A DNA stretch of 64,000 bases from Marthasterias glacialis (GCA_911728455.2 OU452227.1:22383414-22447413), one strand, 5' to 3'. Shown: positions 42,632-53,710, counted from the stretch's first letter. Notes: generated by a model not told the origin, from the letters alone. Program-made: numbers and translations.

Positions 42632-45600
42632 ATGGCAACCATCGTTGGAAAGTCACGACCTTTCAATATTTACCGGCGTTTATCTAATGTAGGAAAATGT
42701 GGTAAGATTATTCAATTATTTTTGTATCATAAATTGAGACACATGTGTTTCCTTTTGAAAATGTCTGTAAAACATAGTAACATTTCGGTAAATTTAAGTA
42801 TTTGTAAACTGTAGAGACTGTATGCCACACTAGTGGGGCTATATTGTGCTGTGTTGTGTAAAAAGTCAAATTAAGATAGATTAAACGAACCTCATTCATA
42901 GTTCTAGGAGTAAGATAAAGTAGCCTACGTTGTTGAGGGTATGCACGGCGCGGCCGTTTTGACTTTATTGAGGGCCCTGTTGTACATAGCCCCATACATT
43001 GTGCCAATACGCTGGACTCCCTCTGCTTCAAGCTTGGCCCAATGTACCCTACTCCTAGAACTATGAGGTTCGTTCCGCTATCGTCTCCACAAACCTCATA
43101 GAGTGACATGTACAAAATCCTATTCGAAACTTTCTGCCCTTCACGTTTACATGGCTACAGTTCTTTTTTGAAATCAGATCTTGCCAAAACTAGGCTCTAT
43201 GTGTTCTTTCAACTCTCATCGAGCATTGCACGGGTCCAGAAAATCCACTCCGCAAACTAACAGTTGTTAAAAATAATAAATTCTCACCGTAATTCAGATC
43301 CCATTCAAACAGTAATGCAACAAATATGGCGATCGGAGTTGCAAAATTAACTGGTATGCTGGTATGCGGTGCGCTGGTCCTATGGGCCAGTGCCGCGCAC
43401 CAGTTAATTTTGCAACTCCGGTTGCCATATTTGTTGCAATACTGTTTGAATGGGATCTGAGTTACGGTGAGAATTTATCACTTTTTAACAACTTCGTTGA
43501 CATGGGCTTATATCACCGAGATTTGACATAAAATTCCAGCAAAAGCCTAGGATTTATCGCACGGGGGATCGTGCGGAAATCTTCTCCAGACTCTGCCTGT
43601 GAGTCTGACATGTCTGACAGCAACGACCGACCGATCATTGAGACTTGAAGCAATCAACTTTAAACTCAGTTTATTGTCTACAATACCCTAAGTCAAACTC
43701 AAAAGATTCACATACACAAAACTATTGCGATATAGGGTCTATCAACTTTATCAAAATAATGGTATTTATTTAATTTCTTTTATGTCTCTTTTCCATTCTC
43801 TTTTTTTTCTACAAATGATAGAGCTATGCTGCCTTCACAGTAGCTTGGCGTTAGGCAACCAACCAAAAGTCACAATGTCTATACACCAGTATGCATTGAA
43901 AGTTCTTCCCCGGTACTCTGGATTGTTGGGTAACCTACTCCGTGCCCAGTCAAGGCGCTCGGTACACCTTTGTGCATCACTGACGCAGCGAGTCGGCAAA
44001 AAAGATCGAGTAAAGCAGGTGATTGCTCCTTAAACTTGTCCTCAGCAAAGTTGGTGATTACCATTATTCACTTAATGCCCAGGGCCCGATGGCCCTGTAG
44101 ATGTTACAATTTCTTCGTTCAAGCCCTTAATTGAACTTGTTTCTCATTGAAGGTAACAAAAGAATATGCATCATCTGCTGGGCCTCAAGCACAGCCTAGG
44201 CCTACCTCCGACTACCAGTCAACAAGCATCAATCCTTCCATCCCGTCAGAATCTTCCTCTATCTCCGATCAACCCCCTGCTCATCTAGATCTCCACCAGC
44301 GTGTAGAGACAGCCATCCAGAGCACCCTTGACCATGTGACCCCATGCCCCATTGAGCCGAAGGATGGGAACAAGGGTGACATGGAGGAGGTTGTAGAGGT
44401 CAAGGAGGGTCAGTGGAGAGAGCAGAGTGTAGCAGTTAGTCAGCTGCCTTCACTTTATCTACAGTTATCAAAGAGTAGACTCACAGGTAGGTAGTAAGTC
44501 TGAGTTCATGATTAGTGTCAATTTTGGAAGAAATAATTGTTGAATCCATAATAGACTGTGCAAGTATTGAGGCATAACTGCATCACAGAGTATGATGCTA
44601 AGCCACGTTCGCAACTGTGGTTTAGCTTTATTTGTAAGTTTTGTCAGCCATGTTTCTCACGTGTTTAAACATTAGGCCCCTTTTAACCAATAAATTGACC
44701 CAATTCACCAACAGTAAATCTTGCTTGAGTGTACTTTGGAAGTCGGATACTTTGTGGCGTGTCGTGACCAATTGGTATAGAGCACCGGACTCAAGCTCTG
44801 GTGTTTCTGATCAGCAGAGTGTTGGTTCGAGTCTCGGTCTAAAGCAAGACACTTAACCTTATTGCTTTGTCCTTTGGATGGGACGTAGCTGTTGGTCCCT
44901 CGTGTTGTGTAATGCACGTAAAAGAACCCAGTACACTTATCGTAAAGAGAAGGGGTTTGCCCTGGTGTTTCTGGCATGGTCTGGCAGCAATATGCGCCAC
45001 CTCACCTTGTATTCCTTTCAAGGTGTTGTATTATGGATGCTTCGTCTCACAAAATTATTCTTAACAGTCTCCACCAGATTTGATAATTCAGTGCCAGGAG
45101 TGTCAGTTATGACAGACATGGCGCATTATAAATGTACAGTGTTATTATTATTATTATTGTTATAACCTGTGTGTTACTGTGCAGGGTGCATTCAAGGTGA
45201 CACGCCCACAGTTAGATGTGCACCACATCTTTACATGTATTTGAACAGACCATGAGCAGGCCGTAGCGGCACGTGACGCCAGAGCAAAAGGGTCTATATG
45301 AATGAAATGAACAATTTTGATTGGTTTGACATTATTCTCCAGGTTTAGTGGTTATCTCAGCGTTGGCAGGCTATGGAATGGCTCCCGGAGTATTTGAATT
45401 ATCAACATGCGCCCTCATGGCACTAGGGACCTTCATGACGTCCTGCTCAGCTAACACCGTCAATCAGGTTTGTGTACACACTCGGGATATTGCCATATAG
45501 AAACTAAGGTTTGCGGTAACACCATGCAAATAAGCTCTTTAAACAGGGATAACATTTTAAGGTATATTGCGTCATCTTCACGTGGCTTTCTAGTAAAAGT

Positions 45601-48600
45601 AAGACATATCAAAAGGCAGAATCTTTGTAAGGGGTGTTATTAAATTTTTTACTTAAACCTCATATTTTGCAAGGACATATCACATGATCCTGTGGGTTTT
45701 TTCTTTGCTCTGAATGTAAGCTGTATGTATTTGTTTGAATTTGAAACGTTTCCCCACACCTGATCTGTCATTTGTATCTGTGGAATGATTTACTATATAT
45801 CATTTGCCGTGCTGTATCAGTCCTAGAATTAAACAGAGGCCACGGAGGCCATGGCCTCTGTTGCCCTGGGCCCAATATCAAGGCTCTGCTTACCATGGAA
45901 GTCTGCGCTTATGGCACACTGTAAAGCACATAGTTCTGTGGGCCGTGAGCGCAGAATTCTGCGGTAAGCAGAGCCATGAAATCGGACCCTGGTCTTGGCC
46001 TTGGTGCCCCTTCAAAAAGTTTCCCATCGACTTTAAGATTTTCCAATGGAAGTGCCCTTTACAAAACGAAAATGGCCTTGCCCTCTCTAGGATGAAATTC
46101 CAGGCCTACTGTATGACTTAACCAGTTCAAGTTTTTGCTTACAAACTTACTTGCATGGTTGTAGTCATGTAATAAACCACAAGGGAAACTGACTGGGTAA
46201 ATTTTAATTCAATTTTAGGGTAGGAGAAAAACTGACTAGAACAGGATTTGAACCTGTGACCCAAGGGCTCAGTTGGTAGAGCGGCGGCACATTATCAGGA
46301 GGTCGCAGGTTCATACCTTGTTCTAGTCAATTTTCTGTGTTGATCCCAAAATGGTTTTTCACTCTTTTTTTACCTTTGCTGTTTTACTTTTAAGTTATTA
46401 GTGAGTGAGCTTATTGTAAAGTGCTGTTATGTCTTTGTGTAAAGAGCGCTATACAAATGCCTTCAATATTAATCTTATTATTATTGTTGTTGGCTCTTGC
46501 AGTATTTTGAGGTACCCTATGATTCTCAGATGGCGAGGACAAGGAACAGAGTCTTGGTTAAAGGACTGCTGAGGTAATTAACTTCTAACTCTCTGCATTG
46601 ATACTCAGCATTTTCCGGCAACTATAGACGGGGCTGGAATTACACGGAGGACATGGCCTTATTTGTACCTAGTCTTGGCCTCATGGTGCCGCTCCAAAAT
46701 GTTCCCATAGTCTTCCCATTGATTTTCCAATCAAGTGTCCTTTCAAAATCAAATTAGCCTTCACAACAGGCCTAGGGCCAATAGACCGAATCATTAAGCC
46801 ACACCTACCTTAGCAACTGCCTAGCAATAGCACATGGTGTGACTTTCTTGCCAAGGTTCGGTTGCGGCCACACACACGTACGTGGTTTTCGTGAACGGTA
46901 TGGATTAATCCTTTAGTTTCGTGGCCTTTTGAGCAGTGCCTTGAGTCCAAAGAACAATGCAGACAGGAACACTGTTAAATCACTTCTACACAACTGTACA
47001 GAGACCACTGCTGTGGGATTTGCACTAACAGAACTATGACAAAATTAACACAAAACAAATATAAGTACAGTTGTGTGTGCTGTTGTGTGTCAGAACAATG
47101 GTGGCGGTTTGTTTACTTTTCAAAGTGGTTTGTGAAATCGACCCCTGGAATTACACGGAGACCATGGGCTTTGTTGCCCCTGGTCTTAGCCTTGATGACC
47201 CTGCAAAATGTTCTCATAGACTTTTCAGCTTTGAAAATAAAAGTACCCTTTGCAAAATGAAAATGTCCTTGCCCCTGCCAAGGAGAAATTCCAGGGCCCA
47301 ATTTCATAGAGCTGCTTAAGCACTAAAAGTATTTAAGCGCAACAAAGTTACCAGAATAAGGTTACCGGCCAAAATAACATTCCATATGTGTCATCTGCGA
47401 CAGGTATCCTGCCCATTTTTACTTGGCAGAAAATTGTTAAGCTCCTTTGACTGTGCACTAAGCTTTTTGTCCTGTTATTTGTATATCCATACACAATAGC
47501 TGTTCCAAAGGCAAGCACTTAGAGGTGATCTTCATACACACTGCCTCGTTTTTTAATACCATATTCTGCTTCACTTGACTTATAATCAGTCACAGTTCAA
47601 AGCCACTGAGGTGCTTTTCTACAGTCTCAATTCCTCTATTATTATTAGCTTCTTCCCCCCAACCTCTTTAATTAAACCCACACTCAGGCCTGAAACTACA
47701 TGGAGACCACAGAGGTCATGGCCTCTATTGCCCTGGTCTAGGCCTTGGTGCCCCTTCAAAAATTCCCATAGACTTTGAAGATTTTTTCTTCAATGGAAGT
47801 GCTCTTTGCAAAATGATAATGGCCTTGCCCTCTCCAAGATGAAATTCCAGGCCTGCAAGCTTTGATTGGCCATGTGTTAAACGAAGAGGGATGGAATGTT
47901 CTTGAGTAACAATTTTGCTACTTTTGGATATTTATTCATTCAACTGTTTTTATGTACTTGACAGTCCCCTCCATGCTGTTGGGTTTGCCTCTGTGGTCGG
48001 TACAGCAGGAGTAAGCATCCTGGCTCTGGCTGTCAATCCATTAGCCGCAGCCATAGCCGCAAGCACCTGGGTTCTCTATGTGAGCGTGTACACCCCACTG
48101 AAGCGGCTAAGCATTGTCAACACATGGGTTGGTGCCGTGGTGGGAGCACTACCTCCGGCCATTGGCTGGGCAGCTAGCACTGGAGTCCTGGAACCAGGTA
48201 GGTTTCAAATTATGCATTTAGTTCACAATGATAATAGTAATAAAGGACACTTATATACTGTCGCTATCCCCAAATGTTGACCCTCATGAAACATTTTCAT
48301 TCCTTAAACCATCTCAGCTCCCTAAATCAATCACAAAAAAATATCTCTCATTTACTCCTGGGTGAAGAGAAGCAATTATAGTAAAGTGTCTTGCTCAAGG
48401 ACACAACTGTCACGACTGGCATTCGAACCCACACCACAATGACTCAACCACCAGAACTTGAGTCTGGCGTACCAGACCGCTCAGCCGTTTGGCTTGGATT
48501 TTTGTACTTTTTTTAAAGAGCAATTTATCAATGCTAAAGTGTGACATCAATACCTGAAGAAGTTAGACTTCAAGCTGAACATTTTCATTTTGAAAACAGA

Positions 48601-49283
48601 ACAATTGAGTGTCTTTGTACTGCTACGACTAATTACACGGCTGTTTCTATTTTGCTCTGATTTCTTAAAAACTCTTGGAAATGTTTTAATCCTATCACCT
48701 TTGGGTGTGTGTACATTTAGGATATTTACAGTGAGGTACAATTTTTGTGAAGTTTCAACTACATTTCATACAAAGGCTATTGTTTTGCAGTGACACAATG
48801 AATTATAGCAACATTTTCATGGTTAAATTTTATGTCATGTTATAATTGTATGTTATGTTTCTTCAAAAAGGTGCATTGCTGATGGCTGGGTTCCTCTACT
48901 GCTGGCAGTTTCCCCACTTTAACGCCCTGAGCTGGAATCTGCGCAGCGACTACTCCCGCGGTGGTTACCGCATGATGGCCACCACCAACCCCTCCCTCTG
49001 CCGCCGGGTGGCACTCCGCCACTGCTTCGGCATGATTGGGCTGTGCACCTTGGCCCCGATGCTGGACCTCACCAGCTGGGCTTTCGCCCTGGACTCGTTA
49101 CCCCTCAACCTGTGGCTGACGTACTTGGGCTGGAGGTTTTACCAGCGGGCGGACAGCAAGTCAGCCAAGCAGCTGTTTAAGTTCACGTTGCTTCACCTGC
49201 CGTTGTTGATGCTGTTGCTGCTGATAAGCAAGAAGAGTCTGTACTCAGGTGGGAGTGTAGAGGCCATCGCTGGATCATTATGA
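42632..49283 (+). CDS. COX10: COX10, haem A synthesis protoheme IX farnesyltransferase (480 aa)
   Basis: Seven coding exons: 42632-42701, 43822-44018, 44153-44486, 45343-45467, 46503-46573, 47965-48197 and 48871-49283, all GT-AG with matching phases and a TGA stop. Residues 1 to about 90 are basic and poor in acidic residues, fitting a mitochondrial presequence; residues 90-190 are a low-conservation linker. The UbiA-type catalytic part carries [20 protein letters not shown] (first motif, residues 238-257), the second motif [20 protein letters not shown] then LPPAIGW (308-334), and [11 protein letters not shown] with DYSRGGY (355-376). Known role: an inner mitochondrial membrane enzyme that adds farnesyl to haem B to make haem O for cytochrome c oxidase. 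Odd: NRVLVKG where human has NRPLVRG. Human COX10 is 443 aa; the extra length is in the N-terminal linker. An in-frame upstream ATG is not available, since the ATG at 42625 is in another frame and soon stops. Very secure. Confidence 0.96.
42885..43105. mobile_element. Two degraded copies of the TACTCCTAG mini foldback in COX10 intron 1
   Basis: TCATAGTTCTAGGAGTA ends at 42912 and TACTCCTAGAACTATGAGGT (with a C variant) starts at about 43048, running on to CCGCTATCGTCTCC. They point outward from about 135 bp of other sequence, so this is either two separate decayed insertions or one larger member. No target duplication is visible. Confidence 0.55.
43261..43493. mobile_element. 233-bp near-perfect palindrome (foldback MITE) in COX10 intron 1
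   Basis: Arms of about 105 bp. The left arm contains AATTCTCACCGTAATTCAGA, CCCATTCAAACAGTAATGCA and TTGCAAAATTAACTGG. The right arm is its reverse complement with a few mismatches (CCAGTTAATTTTGCAACTCC, TTGCAATACTGTTTGAATGG, GAGTTACGGTGAGAATT). The centre is GC-richer (GCGCTGGTCCTATGGGCC). It ends about 330 bp before exon 2. Non-coding. Confidence 0.85.
44755..45165 (+). mobile_element. tRNA-derived SINE (family A), full length with ATT tail
   Basis: Head GTGGCGTGTCGTGACCAATT, then CACCGGACTCAAGCTCTGGT, CTGATCAGCAGAGTG and B box GGTTCGAGTCTCGG. The body has AAGACACTTAA, GTAATGCACGTAAAAGAACC, AGAGAAGGGGTTTGCC and GTGTTTCTGGCA. The tail is GGCGCATTATAAATG followed by an ATT trinucleotide run at about 45142-45160. 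The best-preserved copy in the window; COX10 intron 3. Confidence 0.8.
45825..46115 (+). repeat. ~150-bp dispersed repeat interrupted by a foldback element
   Basis: Starts CACGGAGGCCATGGCCTCTG, ends AGGATGAAATTCCAGGCC. The foldback element of the GGGCCCAATTTC family is inserted at 45868-45989, and the repeat resumes with GGTCTTGGCCTTGGTGCCCC. In uninterrupted copies the two parts are joined as TTGCCCTGGTCT. COX10 intron 4. Confidence 0.75.
45868..45989. mobile_element. Foldback element nested in a repeat, probable 6-bp target duplication
   Basis: Inverted ends CCCAATATCAAGGCTCTGCT and AGCAGAGCCATGAAATCGGA. CCCTGG occurs on both sides (45865-45870 region and 45986-45991 region), although it occurs only once in the uninterrupted repeat. 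This supports a true insertion with target duplication. Confidence 0.65.
46165..46345. mobile_element. tRNA-derived SINE (family B), two halves in inverted arrangement
   Basis: The left half is AAACCACAAGGGAAACTGAC up to ACAGGATTTGAACCTGTGAC (B box on the minus strand). The right half is GGGCTCAGTTGGTAGAGCGG followed by GGTCGCAGGTTCATACC (A and B boxes on the plus strand). Relatives at 3035-3155, 3298-3390 and 61385-61495. COX10 intron 4. Confidence 0.65.
46620..46775 (+). repeat. ~150-bp dispersed repeat, copy in COX10 intron 5
   Basis: GGAATTACACGGAGGACATG at the start; TCTTGGCC, AAAATGTTCCCATAG and TTTTCCAATCAAGTG inside. The right end is degraded (AACAGGCCTAGGG). Confidence 0.65.
47140..47293 (+). 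repeat. ~150-bp dispersed repeat, copy in COX10 intron 5
   Basis: CTGGAATTACACGGAGACCA at the start, TGCAAAATGTTCTCATAGAC inside, GGAGAAATTCCAGG at the end. A foldback element follows directly at 47294. Confidence 0.7.
47294..47440. mobile_element. Foldback element (GGGCCCAATTTCATAGAGCT family), right end eroded
   Basis: GGGCCCAATTTCATAGAGCT then GCTTAAGCAC, AGAATAAGGTTACCGGCCAA and TTACTTGGCAGAAAATTGTT as in 20868-21059. The inverted right end is not intact. Confidence 0.65.
47688..47862 (+). repeat. ~150-bp dispersed repeat, copy in COX10 intron 5
   Basis: GCCTGAAACTACATGGAGAC, TTGCCCTGGTCTAGGCCTTG, GCCCCTTCAAAAATTCCC, and CAAGATGAAATTCCAGGCC at the end. It shows the uninterrupted junction that is split at 45868. 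Confidence 0.75.
48320..48490 (-). mobile_element. tRNA-derived SINE (family A), minus strand
   Basis: On the minus strand: head with GCTGAGCGGTCTGGTACGCC (A-box region) and CAAGTTCTGGTGG, B-box-like GGGTTCGAATGCC, then AGTTGTGTCC, AAGACACTTTACTATAATTG and CTTCACCCAGGAGTAAATGA. COX10 intron 6. Confidence 0.7.
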
Positions 49284-49301
49284 TGAGAAATTTGTCAGGT
49301 T

Positions 49302-49630
49302 AGGAGGGTTCTTCTAAGAAGGTTTCACGTGGAAGATTTCCCTTGGAGGGTTTCCCTAGTAGGGTTTCCCTAGTAGGGTTTCCCTAGGAATGTTTCCCTA
49401 GGAATGTTTCCCTAGAAAGGTTTCCCTGGGAGGGTTTCCCTAGGAGGGTTTTCCTAGGAAGGTTTCAATAGAAAGGTTTCCCTGGGAGGGTTTCCCTAAG
49501 AGGGATTCCCTAAGAGGGTTTCCCTAGAAAGGTCGCTGTTGGAGGGTTTCCCTAGGAAGGTTTCCCTAGGAGGGTTTCCCTGAGAGGGTTTCCTTAGGAA
49601 GGTTTCCCTAGGAGGGTTTCCCTAGGAGGA
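49302..49630. repeat. Minisatellite of 14-bp units GGTTTCCCTAGGAG starting 18 bp after the COX10 stop
   Basis: More than 20 imperfect tandem units of the type AGGGTTTCCCTAGG or AAGGTTTCCCTAGG. Because it starts almost at the COX10 stop codon, it is very probably transcribed as part of the COX10 3' UTR. Confidence 0.9.
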
Positions 49631-50383
49631 TACAAGGTTTGCATTTCTCGGAGGACGTGTACTAAGGCATTATAAATAGGGGCCAAATTAATTGGCCCTG
49701 CCAATAGACAGTTTGATGATATGGCCGCTTTAATCGGCCCAGGGGTGGATTTCACAAAACTAGTCCTAACTTGGCAGCTTGTTAAATAGTGTGAATGCAG
49801 TATTAAGGGTGTGTGTAATGGAGTGCTTTTTGTGTTTTTAAGATGCCACAATGTCAGAGCTAGAAGGGAGAGAGATTCAGTCAGTCCCACTCTAGCGTCA
49901 ATCTACTTATGTATGTATTTTGACCTTTCTCACTGTGCAATTATCTGTTATTTTTCTTGGGGAGGTCCACTGATCCTTTGATGGTCACAATTCTGGAATA
50001 GTTTGGTAGTCCACTGTAAAACGGGAAAAAAATTGTTTCCATATCAGATTTTCCAAGGAGCCTGTTCCCAAATCACAGTTTTATTAACAACTTAACGTGG
50101 GGGTTTTCTCAAAACTTTTCAGAACCACCTGACTGAATTGATTTGATCGGAACAGCCGGAATCATTTACTTTGAGAAGACCGTTGGCTCAAAAAAAACCT
50201 GACTAAACAAAGCCAAGAGAACAAAGATTCTCATTGAAACACTGGGATTTTTTTGTTGAAGCACAGACATTTTTAGTTGGGACTGATTCCCAAACTATAG
50301 TTGGGGAGATTCTTAAGTTGGGACGGAACAGGCATTCTACTCATGTGGGATTCGAACCCACCGGCCCCCGCCATTTGAGGGCT

Positions 50384-50541
50384 GGGGTCGATTTCACAAA
50401 ACTCTTCCTAACTTAGGACACGTCCTAGGCAATGCTAAGAGGTAGGACCAGTCCTAAGTTAGGATAACTTAGGACTAGTCCTATCTCTTGGCATTGCCTA
50501 GGACGTGTTCTAAGTTAGGAAGAGTTTTTTGAAATCTCCCC
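50384..50541. mobile_element. 158-bp foldback (CCTAACTTAGGAC family)
   Basis: Arms of about 77 bp pair nearly end to end. TTCACAAAACTCTTCCTAAC pairs with GTTAGGAAGAGTTTTTTGAA, GTCCTAGGCAATGC with GCATTGCCTAGGAC, and AGTCCTAAGTTA with TAACTTAGGACT. A related start GATTTCACAAAACTAGTCCT lies at 49748. Non-coding MITE. Confidence 0.8.
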
Positions 50542-51510
50542 TGATGTCTTAACAAAAAGACCACCGAGCGTGCCCAGTGACAAGAGACCAGTTCTTGTAA
50601 TTAGCAACAAGTTCCACAAACACAGTGCTCATCACACAACTGTGTAGGGTAGAAATCTAGAATAATGTTCTTTATCTCCGATGCAGTTATACATCTTTTA
50701 AGTTGTACAAACATAAAATTAAGTTTTACCCTTTTCTTTCTTCATAAAGGCCACTTGAATTCAAGGTAAATAGTTGACATGCCAGTGCAATGTGTAAAAT
50801 ATTCAAATAATGAAAAGACCTAGATTGCAGCAACAAAAATTCTGCCTGTCAAACCATTTTGTTCAGCACCTGGGAAATTTTCACCGGTTTTCCACAAAAG
50901 ATATCTGAAGTAAAATATCGGCACAAAATATAGTTGTGATGGTGTGTTGCTTGTGGTATTGACATGGGGGGTAACAAGTAATTTAGAAAAGCAATAAAAA
51001 AAGTACTTAGCTCTGTCCAAATAAAAGATCATTGCTCCCTCCTGTACTTTTGTAATTTAAATTTAAAAAAGAGATTTAATAGGAGTTGAACAAAAAAAAT
51101 TAATTTCAAACATGCCAACCAATGCTGTGTGCTGGTTTATTAAATATACATGTTTGATAATGAAACCTTTGCTCATAACATTGTGGGGAGTGATCAGTGT
51201 ATATAATTGTATTTCACTTGTATAATATGTACATTAACTTTGTAATTAAACTTCCCAATATTAAACAGGTCTCAGGTGTAGTGCCTTACCTAATCTGCAA
51301 TCCATACAAATGCATGTATAATAGTGTTATTATAAGTAAATCTTGAAATGCATTAAAATTTTACAAAATCAATCGTTGGTTTTCCTTGTACCTGTGACAG
51401 ACGGCTGTTTGTGTTTAATAGTGATGGCTTTGGTAGGCTAGTATTGTCTCGACAGTTGGGCATATTCTCTTGAGAGATATGTCACCCTCAAAACATTTTA
51501 TTTTAAATGT
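50542..51510. other. Downstream of COX10, AT-rich, no gene seen
   Basis: No exon supported. An AATAAA near 50993 is a possible distal poly(A) signal for COX10, but this is uncertain. Confidence 0.35.
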
Positions 51511-51900
51511 GTTGTATCAAAATTTGACGTCAGGAATGACTGTTTTGCATATTATTTATTTCTTATCACAAATTTTAAATAGCACCAACAATATTGATTA
51601 TATCAAAATTTGTTTGACCTAAAGAATGACTGAGGGGCATATGTTTCATGTCACAAATTTTTAATTAAATAGATCCAAAAATAGTTGTTATATCAAAATT
51701 TGTTTGACCACAAGAATGACTGTTGGGCATACTGTTTCTTATCAAGAAATTCAATAGTCTAGTAAGTTTTGCGATGACACTATGTAATTAATTACATAGT
51801 GTCACCTCGAAACTTACTAGATTGTATTCCCACCATGCAAAGTTTCAAATCTTACAAGTTCAAATAGCACTAAAAAATATGTATTATGTCAAAATTTGGG
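51511..51900. repeat. Tandem repeat, ~86-90-bp unit, split by a palindrome
   Basis: Units start with TATCAAAATTTG at 51515, 51601 and 51691, then GAATGACTG, GGGCAT and TTATCACAAATTTTAAATAG. A fourth start (TGTCAAAATTTG) is at about 51887. The palindrome at 51758-51821 sits inside the third unit, whose remainder follows it. Confidence 0.75.
51758..51821. mobile_element. 64-bp palindrome without loop
   Basis: TCTAGTAAGTTTTGCGATGA continues to ATGTAATT, directly abutting AATTACAT and its reverse complement ending ACTTACTAGA. Three mismatches in 32 pairs. It interrupts a tandem repeat unit. Confidence 0.8.
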
Positions 51901-53710
51901 AGAAGTTAACACACATCAAATGCATACGATCGAAATATTGAACTGGTTCTTTTCAGAAACACCACAACTCGAAGTGAGATAACTTTTGTTACAACATATT
52001 TTTACTTTCTAAATTGTTTCTGTTGTTTCCCACCGATAGAAAAAATTGAAATCCTACTACAAAGAAAGTTTGTTGATCGTCACATCTTACATGTCGGTCC
52101 TCTGACTGACGATCGATTGGTTTGATTAGAAATCGGGAAACTTTTGGGTAATAATAACAGCTCGGACAACTTGTTTTTCATTTTTAAATTTGTATTGTTT
52201 CTTTTCTAAAACTTCCAAAACAGAGCGCGAGTTACTACTGTTTATAATGAACAGCGCCCCCACTGCCTTCCCAATTTGAAAGGTCAGTGAAAGAGTTATA
52301 TTATCATAACGATTTTCTAGTTTCCACGAAACACATTTACTGTGAAAATGTCATCAGGTTAAATGGTAGCAGTCTCAATAGAACACCCAGTTTATAATTG
52401 GTTAGGATTTCGCATATTTGGATTTGCAAATCGATACATAAACAGTCATTTGGTAAATCATTTCTAATTTATTTGTACTTACACTATGTTTTTTTTCCAG
52501 TAGTAAGCTTCCGCCCGGTATACTTCCCCCACTATCAATACATCACACTTTTTGAACCCTGAACTTTGTGTGTGACCGTGTAATCTTACAAATTTATCCC
52601 ATTACTTTGACAAAATTTATGTTCACTCAATCTCAAATTCTTCACTCTGTCAAGGCTGGGTTATTATTAACAAAACGTTCTATCTCAACCTTGTACCCGA
52701 TGACTGAAACCTTAAGTGTGCAACAGCCCGAATCGTACTCAATCGGTGTTTTTCTGTAACTTTAATAACTGTAGGTGCTTATTGCACCGGGGAAAGAGGG
52801 TAGTGAATAATTTAAAGTGACTTTGGATTTTTTTTTTCCCATGGTATTTCGAAGCGCTGAGTTTTTACAATATGAAAGAAAAACACAATCATATAAAAGT
52901 TATTTTAATAGTAACTCAGTGTTCTGTTTTTGTTTTGGGGGCTTTTCTACCCTGTCTTAATAAAACTATACAAATTAAACTAAAATTAAATCAAATAGCT
53001 TTTGACAGTAAAACGTATAATAAGTGCCTGTGAAACTCAGAGCAGTGCACCCCTTCAACAAACGTTGGGGGAAATCTAAACAGTGTCGTTTGTGTGGAGT
53101 TACTGAGGCGTAAACTATCGCCCCCTGTTGGTGCACTACCAGAAAGCATTCAATGCAGTTATTTTGAATTTCAATGGGCATCTATGGTTGACTGAATCGG
53201 TGGCGTTCACAAAGCCGTGGTGGCACAGTGACAGCGTGCCGAAGTAGTGTCGTAAGCAACGGCTTCTGGGGGAATAATGCAAACCCACTGAACCATCTAG
53301 GAATTTTAATTTTAGGTGGACTTGACCGAATCGGAAATATAAAGTATTGTACAATATCATGATGTGTTCAGACGTCTATCGTGGGATCGGTGCGGAAACT
53401 GATGCGGTTTTTGCTGTGGCGTATTCGTCGTAACAGGTGATTGATTCCCAGACGTGTCGGATTACTCAGCAACGGTATACATTCCTTGTTACGAAGGAGA
53501 CGTAGAAGCGTCGGGCAGGGCACCAGACGAGCTGTTGTTGTTTTTTAAATACCATTGGAAGACAACGATTATAAAACAACATCATCATTTTGAAGAGAGA
53601 TACATCGTGAAGATTTTTAAAAAAAAACATCGAAGACTGCGGTTAATTGGGCCTTTGGGCCAGTGCTACATTGCTTGCCTTTAAGAAAACAACATTCGTT
53701 CACGCCAAAG
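51901..53710. other. Upstream of the EGF-CUB gene, putative promoter and 5' UTR, no other gene seen
   Basis: No exon is supported before 53711. A small open frame near 53454-53684 lies directly upstream of the ATG and is probably 5' UTR sequence. No TATA box can be assigned. Confidence 0.35.

Noticed and set aside
41797-43115. Frames sharing the peptide [12 protein letters not shown] on opposite strands
   Set aside because: The shared peptide is the translation of the mini foldback element arms, not a protein domain.
53454-53684. Small open frame directly upstream of the EGF-CUB start
   Set aside because: No domain and no signal. It lies where the 5' UTR should be; at most it is an upstream frame.
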